In this document: in pieces, positions 16,351 to 23,531 of the stretch
How the letters are laid out: each line of letters starts with the position of its first letter
Numbering within the stretch: position 1 is the first letter of the stretch
Assembly: GCA_937901085.1 (NCBI GenBank)
Contig: CALCHQ010000030.1
Coordinates: forward strand, 1 to 25,881
DNA length: 25,881 nucleotides
DNA from: an uncultured Verrucomicrobiales bacterium
Lineage (GTDB): Bacteria > Verrucomicrobiota > Verrucomicrobiia > Verrucomicrobiales > Akkermansiaceae
Reading direction: 5' to 3'
Position numbers and translations under genes: made by a program
Notes under the pieces: model-generated
Told to the model about the DNA's origin: nothing
What the model saw: only the letters and a program-made list of their open reading frames with translations
Database searches by the model: none

Positions 16351-16989
16351 TCAGGGCTGCAGGCGTTCAATCGTCCAGCTGCCATCCGGCTGCAGGGAAT
16401 ACATGAAGCGGTCGTGTACGCGGCCGGGACCGCCCTGCCAGAACTCCATGTGGTGCGGCACAATGCGGTAGCCCCCCCAGAAATCCGGCAGCGGCACCTT
16501 ACCCTCGGCAAACTTGTGCTTCAGCTCGGCAAGCTTCATCATGAGCAGCTTGCGGGTGGAAATCACCTGGCTTTGGTGCGAGACCCATGCCCCCAGCTGC
16601 GATTCATGCGGGCGGCTCAGGAAATACTTGAGCGTCTCGGCGCGCGAAATCTTCTCGGCCCGGCCGTACACAATAATCTGGCGTTCCAGCGTCACCCAGG
16701 GCAGCAGCATGCACATTTCCGGGTTGGATTGAATTTCCTGCGCTTTGCGGCTCTTGTAATTAGTGAAGAACACATACCCGCGGTCATCGTAGTACTTGAG
16801 CAGTACTGTCCGCAGGCTGGGCATCCCCTGGGGGGTGGCGGTGGCAATGCTCATGGCGTTGGGTTCGGGAATACCCGATTCGAGCGCCTGTTTGAACCAG
16901 CGGTCAAACTGCTCAAAAGGCGTGGCCGCCAGGTCGCTGCGGTGCAGGGTATTCTTGAGGTACTCTTCACGAAAGGCCGATAAGTCCAT
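16351..16989 (-). CDS. pdxH: Pyridoxamine 5'-phosphate oxidase
   Basis: A 212-residue FMN enzyme that oxidises pyridoxine or pyridoxamine 5'-phosphate to pyridoxal 5'-phosphate. Family motifs are MSIATATPQGMPSLRTVLLK (46-65), FFTNYKSRKAQEI (74-86) in the FMN site, and the C-terminal signature MEFWQGGPGRVHDRF (181-195). The length is normal for PdxH. The start at 16989 gives the family N-terminus (MDLSAFREEY) and sits six bases after a good -10 box; the longer frame upstream is not coding. The stop lies three bases from the stop of the convergent Ppx-like gene, with no room for a terminator. Confidence 0.96.
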   Translation of the reverse strand: MDLSAFREEYLKNTLHRSDLAATPFEQFDRWFKQALESGIPEPNAMSIATATPQGMPSLRTVLLKYYDDRGYVFFTNYKSRKAQEIQSNPEMCMLLPWVTLERQIIVYGRAEKISRAETLKYFLSRPHESQLGAWVSHQSQVISTRKLLMMKLAELKHKFAEGKVPLPDFWGGYRIVPHHMEFWQGGPGRVHDRFMYSLQPDGSWTIERLQP

Positions 16990-16995
16990 GCCCTC

Positions 16996-17024
16996 ACTAT
17001 ACCACGCCCGCTCCTTGCCCGCAA
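16996..17024 (-). promoter_or_regulatory. pdxH promoter, predicted leaderless
   Basis: On the minus strand, TTGCGG (17019-17024), a 17-base spacer and TATAGT (16996-17001), with six bases to the ATG at 16989. Confidence 0.62.
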
Positions 17025-17030
17025 GCCTGA

Positions 17031-17177
17031 AGGAATGCAGAAGGCAGAATAGGGAAGCACGGTTGCGGCGCCCGCCGTTCCGGGAAGAGAAAAGCGCTCT
17101 GAGAAAAAATCTCAGAGCGGTTTCATATGCCACGCGCCGCCGGAAGGCGGCGCGCTCATGTGATATTCTGCATTCCT
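17031..17177. repeat. 12-base inverted repeat bracketing two hairpins
   Basis: AGGAATGCAGAA (17031-17042) recurs as its exact reverse complement at 17166-17177, the right copy ending at the first base of the GH84 stop codon. Between them lie the terminator hairpin at 17095 and a very GC-rich hairpin at 17133-17154 (9-base stem, GGAA loop). The 147-base unit fills the pdxH/GH84 gap. It could be a structured 3' region or a MITE-like insertion. No target duplication is evident. Confidence 0.45.
17095..17119 (-). terminator. Terminator of the HAD-GH84 operon
   Basis: CGCTCTGAG (17095-17103) pairs with CTCAGAGCG (17111-17119) around a 7-base loop. On the minus strand it is followed by CTTTTCTC. 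A second, more GC-rich hairpin at 17133-17154 lies between it and the gene. Confidence 0.65.
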
Positions 17178-20050
17178 CAGCGGAAAATAGCCTCGTATAC
17201 CTTGGTGCCGTATTGCCTGCTGGCACGCAGGCGGATAGTGCTGGCTGCCGGGTCGAGGCGGAAGGTGTGGATGAGGCCGTTGCTGCCCATGGAGGTCGCC
17301 CCCTCCACCTGGCAACGGGCAGAGCCGACCACGGTGAGGGTGCGTGCCCCGGCCGGAACCTGCAAATCAGTATTGAGTGCATATTCGCCGGTGTTGTAGG
17401 CCGTGGAGAAGTCGCAGTCGGTGAGGCTGGAAGCCATGGCAGCGGTGTCAACCGTGGGAATCGTCAGCTGGAAGGTGTTGAGGCGCAGTTCCTGGTCGGT
17501 ATCGCTGGTGTTGCTGAAATGGATGCCCGTAATGGGTTTGCGGGGCATATTCTGTTTCTGCACAATGAATTCAGTGCCATAGTATTCTTCCAGAGCGGCA
17601 TCGGTGGTGCTGCCGTCTTCCAGGGTGAAGTATACCTTGCCCCAGCTGAGCAGGTCTTCCTTATCCAGGTCAACCAAGAGGCTCACGCCTGTGGCGGGCG
17701 TGGGCAGGCTGATGCTGAAACCTTGCCCCGGTGCGGCCTTGGCCGTTTCCATGACGCGAACCATGGCGATGTGTTTTTCATCATTGTAGGCCGACAGGCG
17801 CAGACCCTGCACGGTGTTGTGCAGGCGGGCCGGCAGCGGCGTGTTGACGACGAATTCGCTCACGCCCAGACGGCGTTTCGGCTGGGGCTGGGTGATGCGG
17901 TAGCGCAGCAGGCGGGCGGTGATGGGCGCTTTGCTCAAGTCCTCCAGCACAGCGCCTGTGCTGCGTTCGCCACCCAGGGGTGTCCATTGCTCGCCATCGG
18001 TCGAATACTCCAGCTGCCCGCAGGTGGGTTTGCGCTGGCTGGTGCCGCGATCGCTGAGGACGAGCTTGAGGGTGCGTACCTGCATGGGTTTGCCGAAGTC
18101 CAGGCAGACCCAGTCGCCCTCTTTCTGCGCGCAGGCAGAATACCAATGGGAGTTGAAATCGTTGTCCGATACATTGGCGGCCTGTTCTTTCTCGTTACCC
18201 ATGTTGGTGTGGAAGGTGGGCATGAGGGCGCGGAAATCCCCGCCGGATAGTTCGGAGTAGATGCTGGCGTTGAGGAAGTTGTAGGTGGCCATCACGCTGG
18301 GGGTGATGGCGTAGGCGCCTACCTGCACGTCTTCGACCTGTTCCACTTTGCCGTCTACCCAGGCATCGCGGCGCAGGCGTTTGATGGAATTGAGCTTATC
18401 CACCATGCGGAAGAAGATATCCATGCGCTCAGGCAGGCTGGGGCTCTGCAGGGCGCGCACGCCGTCGATACCGGCCATGCCCATGGTATAGAAGGCTTCG
18501 AGCCAGGGCCCGATTTCGCGCTGCAAGGGACCCATCTCGCGGGTTTCGCGCAGTTTTTCGCCAGCGCTTGCCACGGTGCTGAACAACACGAGCATCTGGT
18601 TGCTCAGCTGTTCATCCGGTGTGCCGTTCACGATGCTTTCGCGGTAGCGGGCCGGCATGTCGCCCAGGTTCACGGATTCCTCGCGGTGGTAGCCGTGGTT
18701 GTTGGGCAGCAGGTAGGAGTTGTGGTCGCAGAAGGTCTGCATGGCGCTGGCACAGCGCGGGTAGAGGCGGGCAATGCCGGCTTTCCAGCTCTTGCGGGAA
18801 TCGAAAGCGCGGATGTTCCAGGTGTAGTCGGCCACACCGAAGAGACCTACTTTACCTGCTTCTGCCCGTTCCATGGGGTTGGCCACAAAACCGCTCATCT
18901 GCTGCTTCATTTCGGGGCTCTGGTCCAGGCCATAGGTGCGGCCCATTGAGAGGCGGGATGGTTTGAAGTCGTTGCAGGGCCAGTTCCACCAGATGAAGGT
19001 GGGGCGGCCTACCTTGGGATTGACCCATTGCTGGCCTTCCAGCGTGATGTCGTGTACCACGGTATTACCCGTCCACATGATGTGGATGTCCTTGTGCAGC
19101 CCGCTGCCCAGCGTGTTGAGGAAGGTTTCGTTTGTCCAGCTCTTGTTGTAGCCGGTGGGGCACATGATGAGTTCCTGGTTCACATCCGGGTGCTTGCGGA
19201 TGAAGTTTTCCAGAATGTAGTTGCACAGCTGTACCTGGCGCTCGGCCTTGCCGATTTCGCCAAAGGAATCGTCCACCAGTACGCCGAAATCGCGCACGCC
19301 GATGTTATACATCAGCTCCAGTTTGGCGCAAAGGGCATCCAGCTGGGTACGGCCCTCGTTTTCTTCCCAGACGACAGTGTTGGCCGGGTGGATGGCCCAG
19401 ACGAAGCGCACGCGGTTCTCGCGGGCACAGCGTACCAGGGCTGCCAGTTCGTAGGCCTTGCCTTCCGGGTAGGGCAGGTAGCAGCCGGCACCGTGGTGGT
19501 AGGGGTCGTCCTTGGGGGCGTAGATGTAGAGATTCATCTTGTTACGCCCGTAGAAGCGGAACTGGCTCTGGCGGGCTTCAAAGCTCCACGGAATGCCGTA
19601 GTAGCCCTCTACTGCACCGCGGTAGGGCAGGTCGGGCCAGTCCACCACCGTGCCGACGGCAATATCACCCATTTCCAGCATGCCGCGGATGTTCTTGTGC
19701 GGGAAGGGGTCTGCGTGGGCATCGCGGGCGTTGGCGACATTCGCCAGCATCTGGCTGAGCGTCTGCTTGGCATAGAACCAGCCGGCATCGTCATTGTGCA
19801 GCACGGTCACATGCCCCTCCGGGGTGACTTCGATGGCATAGCCGCCGGAAACATTCGGAAGGCGGCTCCACAGGTAACCGTTGCTCTGCGGGGTGCGGTG
19901 TTCCACGGTGAGGCTGTTCACCGCTGTGTACTGCTCGCGCAGTTCGGCCTGTTGGGGAGTGGGATAAATCGGGCACATGGTGTTGTCTGCCGTGGCAGGG
20001 CTGGTCAGAATCACCAGCGTGGCCAGCATGCTCATCAGGTATGTTTTCAT
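17177..20050 (-). CDS. Secreted GH84 beta-N-acetylglucosaminidase with carbohydrate-binding region
   Basis: 957 residues with a signal peptide (about 1-21). Residues 26-130 resemble the small alpha/beta domain that precedes GH84 and GH20 barrels. The GH84 catalytic domain (about 140-420) shows VEGYYGIPWSFEARQ (147-161), FYGRNKMNLYIYAPKDDPYH, and the catalytic pair Asp260-Asp261 in LVDDSFGE, as in substrate-assisted O-GlcNAcase-type enzymes that release terminal beta-GlcNAc. A helical region follows (about 430-600), then an F5/8 type C-like domain (about 625-735: NDFNSHWYSACAQKEGDWVCLDFG). The last 200 residues form a further beta-rich module with a Ser/Thr-rich end. Likely substrates are mucin or other host glycans. 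Its ATG overlaps the upstream HAD stop (ATGA), so it is coupled to it. Confidence 0.93.
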   Translation of the reverse strand: MKTYLMSMLATLVILTSPATADNTMCPIYPTPQQAELREQYTAVNSLTVEHRTPQSNGYLWSRLPNVSGGYAIEVTPEGHVTVLHNDDAGWFYAKQTLSQMLANVANARDAHADPFPHKNIRGMLEMGDIAVGTVVDWPDLPYRGAVEGYYGIPWSFEARQSQFRFYGRNKMNLYIYAPKDDPYHHGAGCYLPYPEGKAYELAALVRCARENRVRFVWAIHPANTVVWEENEGRTQLDALCAKLELMYNIGVRDFGVLVDDSFGEIGKAERQVQLCNYILENFIRKHPDVNQELIMCPTGYNKSWTNETFLNTLGSGLHKDIHIMWTGNTVVHDITLEGQQWVNPKVGRPTFIWWNWPCNDFKPSRLSMGRTYGLDQSPEMKQQMSGFVANPMERAEAGKVGLFGVADYTWNIRAFDSRKSWKAGIARLYPRCASAMQTFCDHNSYLLPNNHGYHREESVNLGDMPARYRESIVNGTPDEQLSNQMLVLFSTVASAGEKLRETREMGPLQREIGPWLEAFYTMGMAGIDGVRALQSPSLPERMDIFFRMVDKLNSIKRLRRDAWVDGKVEQVEDVQVGAYAITPSVMATYNFLNASIYSELSGGDFRALMPTFHTNMGNEKEQAANVSDNDFNSHWYSACAQKEGDWVCLDFGKPMQVRTLKLVLSDRGTSQRKPTCGQLEYSTDGEQWTPLGGERSTGAVLEDLSKAPITARLLRYRITQPQPKRRLGVSEFVVNTPLPARLHNTVQGLRLSAYNDEKHIAMVRVMETAKAAPGQGFSISLPTPATGVSLLVDLDKEDLLSWGKVYFTLEDGSTTDAALEEYYGTEFIVQKQNMPRKPITGIHFSNTSDTDQELRLNTFQLTIPTVDTAAMASSLTDCDFSTAYNTGEYALNTDLQVPAGARTLTVVGSARCQVEGATSMGSNGLIHTFRLDPAASTIRLRASRQYGTKVYEAIFR

Positions 20051-20700
20051 AAAGATAGAATCAGGGGAAGCAATTCGTTGAAATGGTGAAGCCGGTATTC
20101 GGGCTGAAGCGCCAGACAGGCCTGTTCCTCAGCCGGGGCGGTGCTGGCCCAGGCGGCGTTGATGATACGGACACCCACGCTGTGGCTCAGCTCGATATCG
20201 CTGGGGGCATCCCCCACGTAGATGAGTTCGTGCGGTTGAAGCTCCCACAGCTGCATCACCTCCTGCAGGCGTTCGGCCTTGCAGTTGTGCGTCGGCTTGC
20301 CCAGGCCGAACCATTCAAAAAGCCCCTCCATGCCGTAGTACCGCACGGTGGGCAGGGCGGTGAAGTGTTCCTTGCCGGAAATGAGACCCACGCGCAGCCC
20401 GGCGGATTTTACGGCGCGCAGCATATCCTCCGCGCCGGGAAAGGGTTCAGGAGCCAGTTCGCCATGCAGGCGTTCATAGGCGGCCACAAAGCGCTCTATG
20501 GGCAGGGCGGGGTCATCCGGGGTCATGTGCAGCAGCCCCGCCAGCACGCCACGGTCGCTCAGTCCGAACCAGGAGACCACTTCCTCCCTGGTGGGGGTGT
20601 AGCCGGTCTGCTCTGCCACGCATTGGCGATACGCTTCCACACACAGAGGGAGCGTATCCCCCAGCGTGCCGTCCATATCGAATAATACCGCCTTGAGCAT
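20047..20700 (-). CDS. HAD-family hydrolase (phosphoglycolate phosphatase-like)
   Basis: A 217-residue phosphatase of the HAD superfamily: motif I FDMDGTLGDT (Asp8 and Asp10 expected as nucleophile and acid/base), a helical cap, motif II GLISGKEH, a lysine in GLGKPTHNCK, and motif IV YVGDAPSDIE. This matches the PGP/beta-phosphoglucomutase-like subgroup; the substrate cannot be named. The ATG at 20700 is preferred because motif I is then at the usual distance from the N-terminus and because the promoter -10 box is at 20726-20731; longer frames start upstream of it. Its stop overlaps the GH84 start, so it may act on a sugar phosphate linked to GlcNAc use; that is inference from coupling. Confidence 0.85.
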   Translation of the reverse strand: MLKAVLFDMDGTLGDTLPLCVEAYRQCVAEQTGYTPTREEVVSWFGLSDRGVLAGLLHMTPDDPALPIERFVAAYERLHGELAPEPFPGAEDMLRAVKSAGLRVGLISGKEHFTALPTVRYYGMEGLFEWFGLGKPTHNCKAERLQEVMQLWELQPHELIYVGDAPSDIELSHSVGVRIINAAWASTAPAEEQACLALQPEYRLHHFNELLPLILSL

Positions 20701-20725
20701 GACTTGGGTGAAAAATTGAAGCTGC

Positions 20726-20754
20726 AGCATAACATATTCCGCCAGCTCTGGCAA
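20726..20754 (-). promoter_or_regulatory. HAD-GH84 operon promoter
   Basis: On the minus strand, TTGCCA (20749-20754), a 17-base spacer and TATGCT (20726-20731). It predicts a leader of about 19 bases before the ATG at 20700, with no Shine-Dalgarno in it. Confidence 0.55.
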
Positions 20755-20885
20755 GAACGCATCAATACTGCATACCAGGTAAGTACGGCATGCAGACGGT
20801 CTTTCTTTCATGGAAACGGCTGATGAGGCAGCAGGTGACATGGTTTCAGAAAGGCAGGCATTTCGCCACTAGGATGCAGAAATGG

Positions 20886-20915
20886 CTGGCAGGGGCGGCA
20901 GATTTATGATAGAGT
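20886..20915 (+). promoter_or_regulatory. rlpA-like gene promoter, weak -35, predicted leaderless
   Basis: TAGAGT (20910-20915) lies six bases before the ATG at 20922. The best -35 is CTGGCA (20886-20891) with an 18-base spacer. The -10 position repeats the pattern of the other short-leader promoters here. Confidence 0.4.
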
Positions 20916-20921
20916 GCCAGC

Positions 20922-21401
20922 ATGGTACGTTTTCTTTCCTGTGTTGCGGTGGCAGCGGTGCTGCTGCTGGTGGGTTGCCAGCAGATTCTTCACCCGACTT
21001 TTCCTGAATACAAGGGCTATAAGAGGGCGCCCTATACGGTGAAGGGTACGCGCTTTGTGCCGATGAGTGTGGAGGACGCCCTGCATTACAAGGCTACGGG
21101 TATTGCCAGTCATTATGAGGCCGATGGTGATATCGGCGCTATTGGCCAGCGCCTGTACCGCCACCAGCGCTATGCCGCGCACCGTACACTGCCGCTGCCC
21201 TGCACGGTGCGTATTACCTGCCACCGCACGGGCAAGAGCCGTATTGTGCGCGTGGCCGACCGTGGGCCGTACATCAAGGGGCGCCTCATTGATGTGGGTA
21301 CCAAGGTGGCCAAGGAACTCGGGTTCTACGAGCGCGGGCTGGATACGGTGACGGTGGAGGTTATCTCCGTGGGCGATGGCAAGTGGCGCCGCTATCCCTG
21401 A
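20922..21401 (+). CDS. RlpA-like lipoprotein with double-psi beta-barrel domain
   Basis: 159 residues. A lipoprotein signal ends in LLVGC (Cys19 as the lipidation site), placing it in the outer or inner membrane facing the periplasm. Residues about 59-150 match the RlpA double-psi beta-barrel: GIASHYEADGD, AAHRTLPLPCTVRITC, RIVRVADRGPYIKGRLIDV and AKELGF. RlpA enzymes are septal lytic transglycosylases acting on denuded glycan strands. The DRGP segment with the expected catalytic Asp is kept, but the FHGRxTANGE stretch is changed (DIGAIGQRLYRHQR), so activity is uncertain. No SPOR domain is present. It is a monocistronic gene converging on tsf. Confidence 0.85.
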   Translation: MVRFLSCVAVAAVLLLVGCQQILHPTFPEYKGYKRAPYTVKGTRFVPMSVEDALHYKATGIASHYEADGDIGAIGQRLYRHQRYAAHRTLPLPCTVRITCHRTGKSRIVRVADRGPYIKGRLIDVGTKVAKELGFYERGLDTVTVEVISVGDGKWRRYP

Positions 21402-21418
21402 GGTCCGAACGAAGTGAG

Positions 21419-21643
21419 GATTTCGTCGCGGCAAAGCCGCGATATCGTCTGCGAAGCAGATATCGTCCTGCCGGAACGGCAGGCTATCGTTAACCATTTG
21501 CAGTCATGATTATTTATTTCCCAATCATCGGGAAAAATCTGGCTTTTGCTAACAAGGAAACGATATCCGGCTTTGCCGGACGATATCCCCTGACGGGGAC
21601 GATATCTCCCCTTAGGGGGAGACGATATCCTCCCGCTGGTCGG
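21419..21643. repeat. Linker-hairpin array in the rlpA/tsf convergent gap
   Basis: This fills most of the 307-base gap. The left block (21419-21491) carries GATTTCGTC, GATATCGTC (21441, 21459) and GCTATCGTT (21483) separated by hairpins: 21427-21441 (GCGGC-AAA-GCCGC core), 21449-21459 (TGC-GAA-GCA) and 21467-21483 (CTGCCG-GAA-CGGCAG). The right block (21559-21643) has the opposite orientation: ACGATAT linkers at 21560, 21580, 21599 and 21622, separated by CCGGC-TTT-GCCGG, CCCC-TGAC-GGGG and CTCCCC-TTAG-GGGGAG. Units are 18-24 bases. The linker is constant and each hairpin differs. The centre (about 21492-21558) is AT-rich with a weak TTTCCC/GGGAAA hairpin. Confidence 0.85.
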
Positions 21644-21649
21644 ACGAAG

Positions 21650-21683
21650 AAAAATCCCCGCCTCTTGTGAAGCGGGGATTTTT
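21650..21683. terminator. Bidirectional terminator after tsf
   Basis: AAAAATCCCCGC (21650-21661) pairs with GCGGGGATTTTT (21672-21683) across a 10-base loop, with A and T runs on both sides. It terminates rpsB-tsf on the minus strand and can stop rlpA transcription from the other side. Confidence 0.88.
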
Positions 21684-21708
21684 TTTCTTGAGGTATTAAA
21701 ACCAGGGC

Positions 21709-22575
21709 TTAGGCGCCGAGCTGGAAGCGCTCGAAAGCCTTCACGGTGATGGTGTCGCCCAGAGCCTTGCCGGTGGCAGCCACGAGGGCCTCGACAGATA
21801 TGGAGGGGTCCTTCACGAACTCCTGGCTCAGGAGGCAGCTCTGCTTGTAGAGGGCCTTGAGCTTGCCGGGGAGAATCTTCTCCAGCAGGTGTTCGGGCTT
21901 GCCTTCAGCGATGAGCTGGGCCTTGGCGATTTCCTGTTCCTCAGCCACGAAGGCGGGGTCAAGGGAGGAGGAGTCCACGCTCTTGGGAGCGCAGGCGGCG
22001 ATGTGCAGGGTGATGTCCTTGCACAGGGTGGTGAATGCCTCGGCAGCGGCGGTCTCGGCCTTGCCGGTCTCCACCTGCAGGAGCACGCCCACCTTGCCAC
22101 CCATGTGGATGTAGGAGGTCACGGTGCCCTCGCCGGCCAGCGTGTAGCGGCCGAACTTGCGCAGCTTCATGTTCTCACCGATGGCGGCGCACTGCTCAGC
22201 AATGTACTTCTCCACGGTGGTGCCTTCCATGGCCACTTCCAGAGCCTCTGCCAGCGTAGCGGCGGCGGAGGCCTTCAGCGTGGCGGCTACCTTGGCCACC
22301 AGAGACTGGAACTTCTCGCCCTTGGAGCAGAAGTCGGTCTCGCAGTTGATTTCGAGGATGATGCCATCCTTGCCTTCAACCACGGTGGTCACGATACCCT
22401 CCTTGGCTTCGCGGTCGGCCTTCTTGGCAGCCTTGGCGATGCCCTTCTCGCGGAGGTACTTCACGGCTTCGTCCATGTTGCCGTCGCACTCCATGAGGGC
22501 CTTCTTGCAGTCCATCATGCCGGCGTCGGTCTTGACGCGCAGCTCTTTCACCATTGCGGGTGTGATATCAGCCAT
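21709..22575 (-). CDS. tsf: Elongation factor Ts
   Basis: 288 residues. EF-Ts is the nucleotide exchange factor for EF-Tu. The N-terminal UBA-like domain has VKELRVKTDAGMMDCKKAL (family TGAGMMDCKKAL), followed by MDEAVKYLREKGIAKAAKK, then the core motif EINCETDFCSKGEKF (family ETDFVARN). The C-terminal coiled-coil region includes LLSQEFVKDPSISVE. It is second in the rpsB-tsf operon, 25 bases after rpsB, and ends in a strong terminator. The length is typical of the longer EF-Ts form. No Shine-Dalgarno precedes the ATG. Confidence 0.97.
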   Translation of the reverse strand: MADITPAMVKELRVKTDAGMMDCKKALMECDGNMDEAVKYLREKGIAKAAKKADREAKEGIVTTVVEGKDGIILEINCETDFCSKGEKFQSLVAKVAATLKASAAATLAEALEVAMEGTTVEKYIAEQCAAIGENMKLRKFGRYTLAGEGTVTSYIHMGGKVGVLLQVETGKAETAAAEAFTTLCKDITLHIAACAPKSVDSSSLDPAFVAEEQEIAKAQLIAEGKPEHLLEKILPGKLKALYKQSCLLSQEFVKDPSISVEALVAATGKALGDTITVKAFERFQLGA

Positions 22576-22600
22576 TGTCTTGGAATAAAGGGGTTGAGAT

Positions 22601-23284
22601 TCAGGCGGGCTTGTTCTTGTTGATAGCCTCGACCAGCACGGAGAGTACCAGACGGATGGAGCGCACGGCGTCGTCGTTGCCGGGGATGGGGAAATCCACG
22701 GTTTCGGGGTCGGCGTTCGTGTCAGTCAGCACAATCACGGGAATGCCCAGGATGTGGGCTTCGCGGATGGCGATGTCTTCGTGGTCAGCACCGATGGCGA
22801 TCATCACGTCGGGAGCGCCACCCATGTTGCGGATACCCTGCAGGTTGCGCTGCAGCTTCTCACGCTCACGGGCCAGAGCGGCAAGTTCCTTCTTGGACAT
22901 GCTCTTGTACTCGGGCTGCTTGTCGAGGTTCTCGAGGTAGTCGAGACGGGCAATGCTCTTCTTGATGGTGGTCATGTTGGTGAGCATACCGCCAAGCCAG
23001 CGGAAGTTCACATAATACTGACCGGTAGCCTCGGCGGCTTCCTTCACGGCTTCCTGAGCCTGACGCTTGCAGCCCACGAAGAGAATCTTCTTGTTCTTGG
23101 CAGCAAGTTCACCAAGGAAAGCGCTGGCCTTGTCCAGGCACTTTTCGGTTTCTTCCAGGTTGATGATGTGGATGCCATTCTTCTGGGTGAGAATGTACTT
23201 CTTCATGTTCGGATGCCACTTGCGGGTCTGGTGACCAAAGTGTACACCGGCTTCCACCATCTTGGTAACGAGTTCGTTAATCAT
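22601..23284 (-). CDS. rpsB: 30S ribosomal protein S2
   Basis: 227 residues beginning MINELVTKMVEAGVHFGHQTRKWHPNMKKYI, the standard S2 N-terminus. The motif FVGCKRQAQEAVKEAAEATGQYYVNFRWLGGMLTN and the C-terminal IPVIVLTDTNADPETVDFPIPGNDDAVRSI confirm it. The ATG at 23284 is chosen; an upstream in-frame ATG at 23326 would add 14 residues foreign to the family. The leader is about 110 bases and contains an inverted repeat (23303-23326) that could be an autoregulatory S2 site, since rpsB-tsf is autoregulated by S2 in some bacteria. The promoter has a perfect -35 box. Confidence 0.97.
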   Translation of the reverse strand: MINELVTKMVEAGVHFGHQTRKWHPNMKKYILTQKNGIHIINLEETEKCLDKASAFLGELAAKNKKILFVGCKRQAQEAVKEAAEATGQYYVNFRWLGGMLTNMTTIKKSIARLDYLENLDKQPEYKSMSKKELAALAREREKLQRNLQGIRNMGGAPDVMIAIGADHEDIAIREAHILGIPVIVLTDTNADPETVDFPIPGNDDAVRSIRLVLSVLVEAINKNKPA

Positions 23285-23302
23285 TGTATTTGTATATGTT
23301 GT

Positions 23303-23326
23303 GTGCAACCTTGCGGCAGGATGCAC
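23303..23326 (-). promoter_or_regulatory. Hairpin in the rpsB leader
   Basis: GTGCA (23303-23307) pairs with TGCAC (23322-23326), with an inner CCT/AGG pairing. It lies about 20 bases upstream of the rpsB ATG inside the predicted 5' untranslated region. Its position suits an S2-binding regulatory element, but this is only a structural guess. Confidence 0.35.
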
Positions 23327-23398
23327 GAGGTTTTGGAAGGTGCTGCGCTTAGCCCCCAGCCCTCCGTTGTTGGTATTGCAGCATCAGCGGGGACGCAG

Positions 23399-23427
23399 AG
23401 AATACCCCTAATCCCCCCGTTTGTCAA
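23399..23427 (-). promoter_or_regulatory. rpsB-tsf promoter
   Basis: On the minus strand, a perfect TTGACA (23422-23427), a 17-base spacer and TATTCT (23399-23404). It predicts a leader of about 108 bases. This is among the strongest promoters of the window, fitting a ribosomal protein operon. Confidence 0.75.
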
Positions 23428-23477
23428 TGCAAATTTGAGAATTTTAACGCTGAATTCTCAATGGGTAGAGACAAGTT

Positions 23478-23505
23478 CGCACCGCTCATTCCGGTGAGCG
23501 GTGCG
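23478..23505 (-). terminator. Stem-loop after the 97-residue gene
   Basis: CGCACCGCTCA (23478-23488) pairs perfectly with TGAGCGGTGCG (23495-23505) around a 6-base loop. It lies 26 bases downstream of the minus-strand gene at 23532. There is no T run on the minus strand, so it may be a processing barrier or part of a factor-dependent terminator rather than an intrinsic one. Confidence 0.5.
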
Positions 23506-23531
23506 ACTGGAAATCTGGTATTGCCGGAAAG

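Noticed and set aside
17031..17177. Insertion sequence
   Set aside because: The unit is too short for a transposase and shows no target duplication; it is kept only as a possible MITE-like or structural repeat.
21419..21643. CRISPR array
   Set aside because: Repeating units are only 7-9 bases, spacers are palindromic and 9-20 bases, blocks are in opposite orientation and no cas genes are present.
23285..23326. Upstream ATG for rpsB at 23326
   Set aside because: The extra 14 residues do not match the S2 N-terminus, and they cover the leader hairpin.
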